DNA of 64,000 nt from contig OV884015.1 in the NCBI GenBank assembly GCA_930367205.1, positions 109,804,509 through 109,868,508 of the forward strand, read 5' to 3'. Origin of the DNA: Acanthosoma haemorrhoidale (taxonomy: Eukaryota > Arthropoda > Insecta > Hemiptera > Acanthosomatidae). Under the pieces are notes generated by a model. That model did not search any database. It saw only the letters and a program-made list of their open reading frames with translations, and had not been told where the DNA came from. A program made the translations under genes and the position numbers. Below, piece after piece: positions 55,396 to 64,000 of the stretch. Numbering within the stretch: position 1 is the first letter of the stretch; the number at the start of each line of letters is the position of its first letter.

Positions 55396-55942
55396 TTTGA
55401 TCAAAAATAATATGCAAGAAATAGTCCACGACCTAAATGACTGTATTTCTTGCATTAAATCAAAACAGTTAAATCGAGAACAAAATATAAGTTCATTAGG
55501 TGCTCATCGGTGCTATAAGGGTGCCTCCCACCAGCAAAGGGACTTAAACGAAAGGTCGGAGAGTACAAGTCCCGCAGCCACCAGGCCAAGTTTAATTTTC
55601 CCTCTGGGTCTGTATTCGCTACGCACGAGGGCTTTACAAACTGAATTATCGTTTGATCTTCAAATGCTCCAAGAGCTATTGGTGTCTTCCTAGCAAGGCT
55701 CTAAAGTTGGGAATTGATCAAACACGCAAACATAGCGAGGCGGCGACAGCGTCGGTTCGGCGTGTGTTCTTCATTATACTCAGTGTACACAAGAAGGAGA
55801 GGAGTCTTTAGACACGTTGGGGAAAAACGGCTCAGGAGTGTCAAAGAGCGTGTGTTCATTGCAGTCTCATATGTCTAATAATGTACTGACAGCGTTTCAG
55901 GTGAACTTTTTTTTTTTTATATCTTATCAATTTTATAATATT
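55396..55942. other. unassigned, mildly GC-richer
   Basis: An open frame of 104 codons (55379-55693) begins in R1 and continues into unique sequence. No motif supports it. Confidence 0.35.
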
Positions 55943-56240
55943 CTTTATTGTGCTAAAATTACAATCTGCCTTATGAGGCAATAAGTAATTAAGATAAATG
56001 CTCTCATTCATACCATATTTAAAATTCATCATTCACTTGCTCATTCATACAATATTTACAAACAGCGCAGCGGCCTCCCAAATCCACATGTTTGTCACCT
56101 CCTTCGCATGTGACAGAGGAAGATCTTGGGAAGTCCCCCACGTTCCTCCGCCAGCCCCGTCACCAGATACGAGCCAGTGGAGACTGACGAAGAGCGCGAG
56201 AGCCACAGACGCTCAGGACACGATTGAAGAAACTCACCAT
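55943..56240 (-). mobile_element. Jockey-like LINE 3' UTR fragment (copy J)
   Basis: Plus-strand blocks TTTATTGTGCTAAAATTACA, CTCATTCATACCATATTTA, GGCCTCCCAAATCCACATG and AGGACACGATTGAAGAAACT. A flanking CAATTTTATAAT / CAACTTTTAAATAA pair may be a decayed target duplication. Confidence 0.8.
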
Positions 56241-56550
56241 TCAACTTTTAAATAACAAGAACTTTTGAGCCAAGGGTTGGTTGTCCGGGCAATATTTATT
56301 TACGATAATTTTTATCTGTATACTAAATATAAAAAGTATAAAAATGCACAGGTCCTGTACTCTGAGGGTATGCGTTTTGAAAAGATTATTACATATGAAA
56401 ATGTATTTAACCTTCAAATTAGCAACATTAAGATAAATTAATATAGTAGAAAATATACAGTATCAACTGAAATAGGTACTGAAAGACCAAATGGTATCTA
56501 CGGAAAAGAACGAATTGCGTTGCAATATAATTTTGTATATAAGTTATTCA

Positions 56551-56672
56551 CCGCCGGGTAAAATTTGATAAAAAAAAGAAGGAAAGAGGAACAAAAGACT
56601 ATCTCCAGTTCTCGAAATAGACTGCAGTATTTCTATCCCTAATCCGCCATTTATAGAATCATGGGCTGTTTG
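56551..56672. repeat. dispersed repeat R2, copy 2
   Basis: CGCCGGGTAAAATTTGATAA, AGGAAAGAGG, CTCCAGTTCTCG and AATCATGGGCTGTTT align in order with 39033-39155. It adjoins the Jockey fragment at 56663. Confidence 0.5.
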
Positions 56673-56790
56673 TATATATAGTATGAATGAGCGAGTGAAT
56701 GAAAATTGTGAATTGGTACGAATGAGATCATTTATTACAATTACTTATAGACCAATCAGCAGTAATTTTATTATAATAAAGTTGTTAAAA
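56663..56790 (+). mobile_element. Jockey-like LINE 3' UTR fragment (copy K)
   Basis: GAATGAGCGAGTGAATGAAA, CGAATGAGATCATTTATTAC and the terminus TTATTATAATAAAGTTGTT match copies B and F. Confidence 0.8.
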
Positions 56791-57339
56791 TTAATTAATA
56801 AATTAACACCAACCTTAGCTTGCTTTGTTTGTAAGAAGGTGTTATTAATAATTAACCTTCATGATCAATATATATTCTCTTGACTGTTTAATTTTTTTTC
56901 TTTCCCGATATACTTTTAATGTTTTTGTTTTTGTTTTTTCATACGTCCTTTTAATTCAGGAAATAAATATGAGAGAACAGAGCAGTAGAAAAAGTTTTTA
57001 GTAATAAATAACATTGTGGAAAGACCAGGGATTGTTTATTAAATATCATTCATCTAAAACAGGCACCGACCAAATGAAAGGAAACGAACGGTGCCTTCAG
57101 GCTCTCTCTCGTGTTGTATAATTAACAGTTTTGTTTAACATATTGTTTCAGCTATCAGCTGGATGTAAAGTTGTTGCATTATTATTAGGTTTAGTCGGAT
57201 CGTGCATTATTTAAATTTATGTATACTGTTTACTACAGTAAAATGTGTCCATCTTTGGTGAACCAGGACGAAAACAACTAAAATTGAATAATAATAATTG
57301 AAAGGTACCGACCCTAAACCGGAGATGAAAAAGTTTCAT
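56791..57339. other. unassigned AT-rich DNA
   Basis: No repeat or coding signal recognised. Confidence 0.4.
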
Positions 57340-57665
57340 TTACAGCGACTAAAACATCAAACGGTCTACTCCAAAGTCCTCCGAACAATAGTTAATACCC
57401 CAAGCACTATAATCCTTTATAATGACCTCGATATAACTTACAGCTTAGATCTCATTCCTTGGAAGTTTACGAAATGTGGTGGCTACAACTTAACCAAGCA
57501 GCCTTAACCTCTATCACAACCATTGTCCAACTTAACCCATCCGAATAATCCTCCATAATGGTTAAATCGTCATTGGTCCTTGTAAGCACTTGGAAGCAGA
57601 ATCTTGGCAAAGGTCGGTCCCTACAATAACGTTCCGAGTGTCTGCGGCTCCCTGCAGGTAGGAGT
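57340..57665 (+). pseudogene. old, diverged Jockey-like ORF2 C-terminus (copy L)
   Basis: The frame reads HQTVYSKVLRTIVNTPSTII, LYNDLDITYSLDLIPWKFTK, which follows the pattern of SFQSKVLRTIVNAPYYVSNK...LHNDLNIPYILELIPSKF in younger copies but with many replacements and a deletion. It is a much older insertion, or a related subfamily. Confidence 0.65.
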
Positions 57666-57834
57666 AGCACGGGTGATGTCCCTGATTAAAATTACACTGA
57701 TGAATCGACCCAATAAGTAATTGAATCATATTTATTATTATTACCGATATTACAATCGATGTAGTTGAAAAAGTTCTTAATATCTTTGTTCAATCTTGTT
57801 TTTTTGGGCTTAGAAGCTCTAAAGACACCTGCTT

Positions 57835-58185
57835 ATTTCAACAATAGAACCCTTTATAATGACCAAACAAGGTCTATATAATATAAAATTTCTTCAAAGT
57901 TCCTAAAATTCATCCTACCGCCCAAATCCCTTTCAAGATCTAACAATACCAACAATCATCATTTGGGATTAAAGTGGAAACGACTACGAGATATTTTCTG
58001 AACATTGCGCCCTTGAGAGTCCTGGCACTGATAGGTTTTTCTGAGAGCCAGCTGCTCTCTGCCAGAGAGCTGTTGTAAATACTGCATCCATGAAAGAAAC
58101 AATGCAACATTATGAATAGCTGTATCACAATCCAATGTGCTTATCACAATTACTTATTGCCTTGTTAATTCTGCATGAATAAAAT
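57835..58185 (+). pseudogene. old, diverged Jockey-like fragment (copy M)
   Basis: The conceptual read TPAYFNNRTLYNDQT followed by KISSKFLKF mirrors APYYVSNKTLHNDLN...SKFIKF. The 3' part TATCACAATTACTTATTGCC ends with AATAAAATA, like the family 3' UTR. Heavily mutated. Confidence 0.55.
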
Positions 58186-59683
58186 ATTTAATACAGGAAT
58201 TCGAAGAGTATTTTCGGCTAATTTCAAAGGATTAGTTTGTGATACGTCACACCGGTAGAGAATAGTTATATTTATGAGAATATGGTAAAAATAAATTTTG
58301 CCACAAAACCAAAAAAGAAAAAAAAAGTTGTTTTTCTAAGGATATCACAACTTACAGCTTACCATGGAGGAAAGTGAAGTTGGGGGAGGATATATTATAC
58401 TGGCGTATAAGTAACGGAGAAGTATATTTTGAAAAATTGGATGTAAAAGTTGACCCCTTCGGGAGTGGGGAGAATGGAGGTAGGGGGGGGGACATAAAAA
58501 ACAAGAGCCGAGACGAATTTCCGCCGGAAATCCAGAGGGTGTATCGCTCAGTCTTAAACTTTTCCTGAAAGCTATAATGGATGTCTTTTATTCTTTTACA
58601 GAAATGACAAGTTGGAAATTACTGCGGACGAGATCGGAAAGAAAACAACACCATGTTTGGAGTAGTTCTCGAGATATGTCTGTAAAGGACAGTTATTTAT
58701 TTATTAGCTTGTAAACGTTAAGGGACGTCCTCAATTAGCAAAACGTCGTCAGTCTGATACAAAGTGTACACAAAATTCACGCAATCATTACTACTACAGC
58801 AAATTATCAAAAATCTACAATTCGCACTTCCGCTATAATAAGGTCACAACTCAAAAATCCTGAAATTTCAGTATAATAAAAATAAAAATATGATGTTCAA
58901 GCACACAAGTCTACCGTAACGACACTTCTACTTTCCATTGGTAAAGTGTGTTAATACAGAAATGTCTATCTTCGTGAAAATAGATTCAAACATGACCGGT
59001 CTAAATGTGCTATTAACTCAAAAATGCGTTTATTTGAGGCATGACTTTATTTGAAAGTGCGGAATATTTCATATACAAAACAATTAATCTAATTTTTTTC
59101 CAATTATTAAATTTTTGTTTTGATCACTTACTGAAATTTTATATACGTATTCGTTCATTTGACTCCAGATCGGTCATTTGCGTTTAGATGTTGAGTAGTT
59201 AAAATTTTCTCCAATAGTCTCGATAATTTCAAGAACTTAAATGTTGTTTAAGAAATCTCCTATTGGCGGATGTTGAAAGAGATCCTCTTTCATTTTGTCT
59301 CACGTAACTTTATTTTTCATTACGTCTTTTTATTACGATGTGTTCGACTTTCACGATTTAAATCACTAAAACTCGCCATTTCAATAAAGGAACAACAGGA
59401 CGTTATATATAAGATTTATATTGCCTGTGCTTAAAACAATATTTTTTGGGTATCCATAAAACCACATCGAAAATATCAGTACTTAAAATATTAAACATCT
59501 TGTTAAACGTGTTTAAAAGTAGTGTAATAGACTAGTTAGTTATTATTAATTATTAGTTAGAAGTTATTAGATCATCATTCTTTTGATTTGAGATCGATTA
59601 AATTATTTCAACGACCGATACCGTACACTTACAGGCTTATAATCACAGATACTATTATATAATTTATATGAATTTTTTTTTAT
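58186..59683. other. unassigned AT-rich DNA
   Basis: Includes a G-rich patch at 58465-58491. No repeat or coding frame recognised. Confidence 0.4.
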
Positions 59684-59917
59684 AAACTAGGATTAGATAC
59701 CCTATTATTGAAAATTTAAAATTATTTCATTGGTATTAATAGTTATTAACTTTAAATTAAAAGAATATGACGATAATTCCAAAGGTGCCTGTTCTTTAAT
59801 CGTTACTTCACGTTCAATTCCACTCCAATTTTTGGTCAAAAATTACTTAGACGTCTATAAAATAAATTACGTCTTCTCTCCTGAAGCTCAACAAATAATA
59901 ATTTATAATCTGTAAAA
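59684..59917 (+). pseudogene. nuclear copy of mitochondrial 12S rRNA (NUMT), fragment
   Basis: AAACTAGGATTAGATACCC then TATTAT (59684-59708) is the conserved small-subunit mitochondrial rRNA segment used for insect 12S primers. Downstream, in correct order, come AGAATATGACGATAATTCC (counterpart of the ...TTGGCGGTA... region), GCCTGTTCTTTAATCG and CACGTTCAATTCCACT, all recognisable 12S blocks with substitutions. The neighbouring DNA is not mitochondrial as far as I can see, so this is a fragment transferred to the nucleus. The right boundary is uncertain because the 12S sequence becomes unrecognisable after about 59840. Confidence 0.85.
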
Positions 59918-60597
59918 TGCTAACTGGTCGAGATAGGAATTAAATTTACAACTTCAGAAACGCTGACCTGAATAGTTATAAATTCGTAGGAACGAGGTTA
60001 TTACTCAAATAGGTCACTAGCTCAAGTGGGAAAATATGGAATCAAATAATATAATTGAATGAATGGATAATACTCTCAAATTGCCAACATCCCGAGTTCC
60101 TTCACTTGTCTGCTGAGCCAGAAAAGTTGTTGAGTTATTGAGTTGTAAGTTCAGAGAAGTTGAAGTGATAAAAATGAGCAAGTGCCCAGCGTTGTGAAGT
60201 TTGACTGCAATACTCCCCTCGTTATAATTTATTCAAATAATATTCATGAGTAGTTAATTAGACGGCTATTCTGATTTTCGAATATCGAGAATTATAGGGG
60301 CTCAGTTATAAGATTACTTTTTTACCTTGAATATATATTCCTAACTTTTCATAATATATTTCCCAAAACCTTCAGTTTGTCAGCTCATAATATATACTCT
60401 ATATAGATACTAATAAGAGTGTATATATATATATATTTATAAAATGTGCAATGAAAATGATTAAATGATTAAGTTAAACAGCATTGGAGAAATAATGCTG
60501 CTTAACTTTTGGTAGTTCAAGAATAATTTTCTTCAAATCATTTTTTTTATCGCCAATATATTATCAAAAGTCAATATAGTAAACAAATGTTTTCTAC
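59918..60597. other. unassigned AT-rich DNA
   Basis: A short (TA)n tract at 60424-60436. Nothing else recognised. Confidence 0.4.
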
Positions 60598-60599
60598 AG

Positions 60600-60935
60600 T
60601 TGTATAATGCTAAGAATATTGTAATGCTAACATTATAATATAATGCTAAAAGTAGAAGCAAGCACCTTCTAGTGTATACCTGCCTCGTGACTCCATGGAA
60701 GTCACTGATATTTCTAAGTAAGCAACGGCATTCCTACAAGACCTTTCCAATTCCAAGAACTGCCCTCGGCTTTAGCCACAGCCCCACTTGTTTCCCAGAC
60801 ACTCGTCCCTAAACATACCACCCAGTATGTAGTTAAATAACTCTTAATATTTGTATATAGAAGTGTTTTGCTTGTACTTCATAATAAAGCATTTCTTTCT
60901 TTTAAAAGACTCTCCTCTACAAAGATTATTTAACT
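60600..60935 (+). repeat. LTR-like repeat family B, copy 2
   Basis: Begins TGTATAATGCTAAGAATATT and ends near CTCTCCTCTACA, continuing AAGATTATTTAACT as in copy 1. The word ATAATGCTAA is tripled at the start. Some 25 bases after the shared end there is TATTGGCGAGGCG, which resembles a tRNA primer-binding site of some LTR elements. This is a weak hint that it is a 5' LTR. Confidence 0.55.
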
Positions 60936-61335
60936 TACGATACATGTTCGATATATTGGCGAGGCGTATGTTTCGATAATATAATTTTTCTTTATAACTT
61001 AATAAAACTACAAAACTAGTTCGGTACACACTTAAATATGTTAAACATGTTATTATAGGCAAAATATTTGTCACTAATGCTGAAACCTCAACCAAAATAC
61101 ATTCACATAATATATTGGTATACATGTTGTCATGGTTAAAAATCATTCACTATCGAAAAAAATCAGTTTGCTTATAATTAGCAATTAATATAATTTTTTA
61201 TGCGGTGACTTATTGGTAGAGAAGAATAACGAATATATAAGATCAATAATAAATAAACGCCAGAAACTAAAAATAAACAAGTTATTTATCTCTGTAGTCT
61301 AAATAGCACCCGCATGAAAATTCGTAAACATTTAC
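60936..61335. other. unassigned AT-rich DNA
   Basis: A minus-strand frame of 100 codons (60844-61146) overlaps LTR-like repeat B and has no motif. Confidence 0.4.
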
Positions 61336-61508
61336 AAACCACAAAATTAAAAAAAAAAGTTGTGGTTTTATCGTCATTACGATGAAATGCTGTTATCTAA
61401 CTAATTTATGCAATTAAATATTTTCTAATAAAGTAATAAGCCTGTGATAAAATTTACAATACTTTCAGAAGGTGCTTAATCATAATTAGGAAGCCATTAG
61501 GGCAGGGT
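61336..61508. repeat. direct duplication D1, copy 1
   Basis: AGTTGTGGTTTTATCGTCAT, ATTAAATATTTTCTAATAAA and AATTAGGAAGCCATTAGGGC recur at 62655-62829, in the same orientation, 1.3 kb away, with about 88% similarity. Confidence 0.9.
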
Positions 61509-62654
61509 CCCTAAACCAAGGGGGCGTGGCGGGAGATCAGGGCTTCCTAAAGCTTTTATGCGGCCTCCTACGGATATTTCTCTGTTTCCGCAAAGCAACA
61601 CACATTTATTCAAAGTTATTTTTAGCACTACACTCAAAATACTTTGTACCTCTCTCAAGTGTGTATTAGGGACATTTCATAATTTTCAAATGTAAATTAC
61701 GTGGTACTGTACAAAGAAAAACTAAGACTCATTATGTCACAAAATAGTGCTTCAGACCATAGAAGGAAGATAGAATCGAAATGATTAGCCATTGAATGTC
61801 TAGTAGATAAATAATACTCTTCTTTCTATTTAGTTGCGCGGTTTGATGCGTTTTGTCAGATGTAATAATATGCGACTGTTGCTGACGGATGACAATATTT
61901 TCATTATTCGCTAAATGTTATCCCAGAATCTTAGGATTCAGGTGACTAGAAGCCGGTTAATATTCTACAAATAATAACAATGAAAATGAACGCAAATAAT
62001 TAATAAGTACCCTTTCATTTTAGTCACCTACGTTACTCTCCATTATCTACCCTTTGTTGATTCAAGATGTTTTGAAAGCTCTTACGTGGTAATTGATTAA
62101 AACTGTATCAGGTTATGTCTAAAGTTCATGAGGGCGTTTACTACCTGTGTTCGTAAGTGATGCTGAGTTCTAAGGTAAAATTAATTGCTCCTCGTGAACC
62201 ATAGGCTTTTTTACTATATTACTCCTCTACGAATTTCTATTGTGTCCATGCTTGAGGAGCAACCGTTACGATTTCTTATCCACCATGGTATGCTGGTTAA
62301 AACAGTTCAGCAGTTAACGAAGAAGATTAAACTTGATATTTTCAGAATATTTATTAGCTTCCTACCTGTGTTCAAAATGCTCCTGTAGGCAATTCGCAAA
62401 AATTATTTTGACTTTATGAACAGAAATGACTTTTGTTTTACTCAAGCAGCTAACAATTTCCTAACGGAATTCAATTCAGACAAACAATCATTGGAATACG
62501 TTGCCAGAATTCGAGCCCTAGTAGCCACAGTCAGTATGCGCCTCTAGTAATATGTAGAATATATAACATTTCCAATGCATTTGAATGGGATAACTTATGT
62601 CTGTCGATGATCAAAACAAGAATTATAGCTTAAGATATTAAGATAGATACCTAT
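61509..62654. other. unassigned DNA between the D1 copies
   Basis: The GC-richer 61505-61570 (GGGGGCGTGGCGGGAGATCA) follows copy 1. The remaining sequence is AT-rich with no recognised element. Confidence 0.4.
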
Positions 62655-62829
62655 AAACTACAAAATTTAAAAAAAAGTTGTGATTTTATCGTCATTACGA
62701 TGAAGGGCTGTAAATAAGTTATCTAACTAATTTATGTGATTAAATATTTTCTAATAAAATAATAAGGCTGTGATACAATTTATAATACGTAGGTGCTTAG
62801 TCATAATTAGGAAGCCATTAGGGCAGGGT
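62655..62829. repeat. direct duplication D1, copy 2
   Basis: Matches 61336-61508. Its right edge (GGCAGGGT) leads straight into LTR-related sequence, while copy 1 continues with different DNA after the same letters. Confidence 0.9.
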
Positions 62830-63720
62830 TTATGTGAAGACAGGGACCATCCGCATCCCAGAGACGAGTTTGGAACGGGGAGAAACATACAGGACCGCAG
62901 TGGGGAATTCCACTAGGCAGGTTGTGGAGCCCCAGAGGACGACGTCCCTTCCAAGGAGTGCTAGCCTAATTGATAGGTGTGCTAGACTAATGGCTAGGAG
63001 TGCTAGCCTAATGGCTAGGTGTGCTAGCCTAATGGCTAGGTGTGCTAGCCTAATGGCTAGGTGTGCTAGCCTAATGGCTAGGTGTGCTAGCCTAATGGCT
63101 AGGTGTGCTAGCCTAATGGCTAGGTGTGCTAGCCTAATGGCTAGGTGTGCTAGCCTAGTGGCTAGGTGTGCTAGCCTAATGGCTAGGTGTGCTAGCCTAA
63201 TGGCTAGGTGTGCTAGCCTAATGGCTAGGTGTGCTAGCCTAATGGCTAGGTGTGCTAGCCTAATGGCTAGGTGTGCTAGCCTAATGGCTAGGTGTGCTAG
63301 CCTAATGGCTAGGTGTGCTAGCCTAATGGCTAGGTGTGCTAGCCTAATGGCTAGGTGTGCTAGCCTAATGGCTAGGTGTGCTAGCCTAATGGCTAGGTGT
63401 GCTAGCCTAATGGCTAGGTGTGCTAGCCTAATGGCTAGGTGTGCTAGCCTAATGGCTAGGTGTGCTAGCCTAATGGCTAGGTGTGCTAGCCTAATGGCTA
63501 GGAGTGCTAGCCTAATGGCTAGGTGTGCTAGCCTAATGGCTAGGTGTGCTAGCCTAATGGCTAGGTGTGCTAGCCTAATGGCTAGGAGTGCTAGCCTAAT
63601 AGTCAGAAGACCGGACTATTCCTTAGGAGATCTAGCGAGTAAGGAAGTAGAGATGTGCAGAGATCATGGTTCGAGTAGAGCTGTGTGTAAGCCAGCGCAG
63701 GGAGTTTTCAATTCAAGCTT
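62830..63720. repeat. LTR-A-related segment expanded by a 21-bp minisatellite
   Basis: The left flank of the array (62845-62957: ATCCCAGAGACGAG, GAAACATACAGGACCGC, GTGGGGAA, GCAGGTTGTGGAGCCCC) aligns in order with 47250-47340 of the solo LTR (ATCCCAAAGGCGAG, GGCAGACAGAATCGCC, GTGGGGAA, GTTTGCAGGGCCAC), at roughly 65-70% identity. The right flank (GGAGATCTAGCGAGTAAGGA) resembles GGAGATGCTAGATTTAGCGA in the LTR at about 47370. The minisatellite therefore lies where the solo LTR has a single unexpanded GGAGATGCTAG-type word. Confidence 0.65.
62958..63600. repeat. 21-bp minisatellite, about 30 units
   Basis: The unit GTGCTAGCCTAATGGCTAGGT is repeated with very few variants (AGGA in place of AGGT in a few units; CTAGTGG once near 63155; two aberrant units at the start). 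Each unit contains CTAGCC-TAAT-GGCTAG, a perfect 6-bp stem with a 4-base loop. Because 21 is divisible by three, the array stays open as a heptapeptide repeat (CASLMAR). That accounts for the 303-codon frame from 62834, which I do not regard as a gene. Confidence 0.97.
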
Positions 63721-64000
63721 TTGTTTTTTCGTAATTTTGCAGTGACGTATTATTTAAAAGCATCTATATCTAAAGGATTGTTATTATGTTAAGTAGTTAC
63801 AAATTTGTTACAATAGCCTAGAGTGATACTTTCCCAAGACACAAACATTTCAGTAACTCATTTTTTATCAGCTTAATCTAAGAAGATCATTATTTAGAAA
63901 TTCCGAGTGAGAATTTTTTCTGACCGGCACAAATTGTAGTCGGCCACGCCAGAGGCCAAAGGTTGATTATATAATTCTCATCGAGGTGGTCCTTGTGCCT
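63721..64000. other. unassigned DNA at window end
   Basis: No repeat or coding signal recognised. Confidence 0.4.

Noticed and set aside
51353..60935. One 9.6-kb LTR element bounded by the two B repeats
   Set aside because: The interval holds unrelated retroposons, a DNA element and a mitochondrial fragment but no gag-pol. No matching target duplications were seen.
62834..63745. 303-codon open frame, the longest in the window
   Set aside because: About 215 codons come from a 21-bp tandem array whose length is a multiple of three. The rest lies in LTR-related sequence, with no domain, so openness is automatic.

Overview
This window looks like repeat-dominated, AT-rich nuclear DNA from an insect; nothing in the sequence fixes the order. 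The evidence is: many 5'-truncated Jockey-like LINE copies; several mariner, Tc1 and pogo families with TA target duplications; a nuclear copy of mitochondrial 12S rRNA carrying the conserved motif AAACTAGGATTAGATACCC; long homopolymer runs; and no operon-like gene packing. I found no host protein-coding gene that I can defend. The longest open frames are tandem repeats whose unit length is a multiple of three. The window is therefore read as intergenic or intronic DNA whose recognisable content is mobile elements in various stages of decay.

Layout. 0-8 kb: the 3' end of an LTR (1-237), a Jockey fragment with a 12-bp target duplication, a 105-bp-arm inverted repeat, a LINE-2 3' fragment, an internally deleted mariner-like element (4491-5380), and a 453-bp tandem duplication whose second copy carries a pogo-like element. 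8-16 kb: a decayed mariner, a second pogo-like copy (11825-12731), a Jockey copy, a third pogo-like element on the minus strand, and a Jockey reverse-transcriptase remnant. 17-24 kb: Jockey and LINE-2 tails, a 50-bp minisatellite, a (CT)n tract and a second mariner fragment. 24.6-27 kb: a large inverted duplication with 521-bp arms. 29.5-32 kb: a Tc1 remnant and the longest LINE-2 copy, with the YADD box and an 11-bp target duplication. 33-38 kb: a 54-bp minisatellite abutting an LTR copy, two opposite-strand fragments of one mariner family, a LINE-2 tail, and a nearly full-length mariner with both terminal repeats. 38-46 kb: mostly unassigned DNA with Jockey tails. 46-53 kb: LINE tails, a complete 875-bp solo LTR with a 5-bp target duplication, and a three-level nest (long terminal inverted repeats > poly(A) retroposon > LINE-2 tail). 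55-64 kb: more LINE tails, the 12S rRNA copy, an LTR-like repeat, a 173-bp direct duplication, and a 21-bp minisatellite of about 30 units inside LTR-related sequence.

The recognisable elements look dead: transposase and reverse-transcriptase frames carry stops, frameshifts, internal deletions or lost catalytic residues. What can be read well is their order of insertion, because many copies keep target duplications and one pogo insertion can be compared with an unoccupied paralogous site in the same window. Boundaries of diverged copies were set by eye and may be off by 10-30 bp. Statements of family membership rest on recognised motifs, not on a database search.
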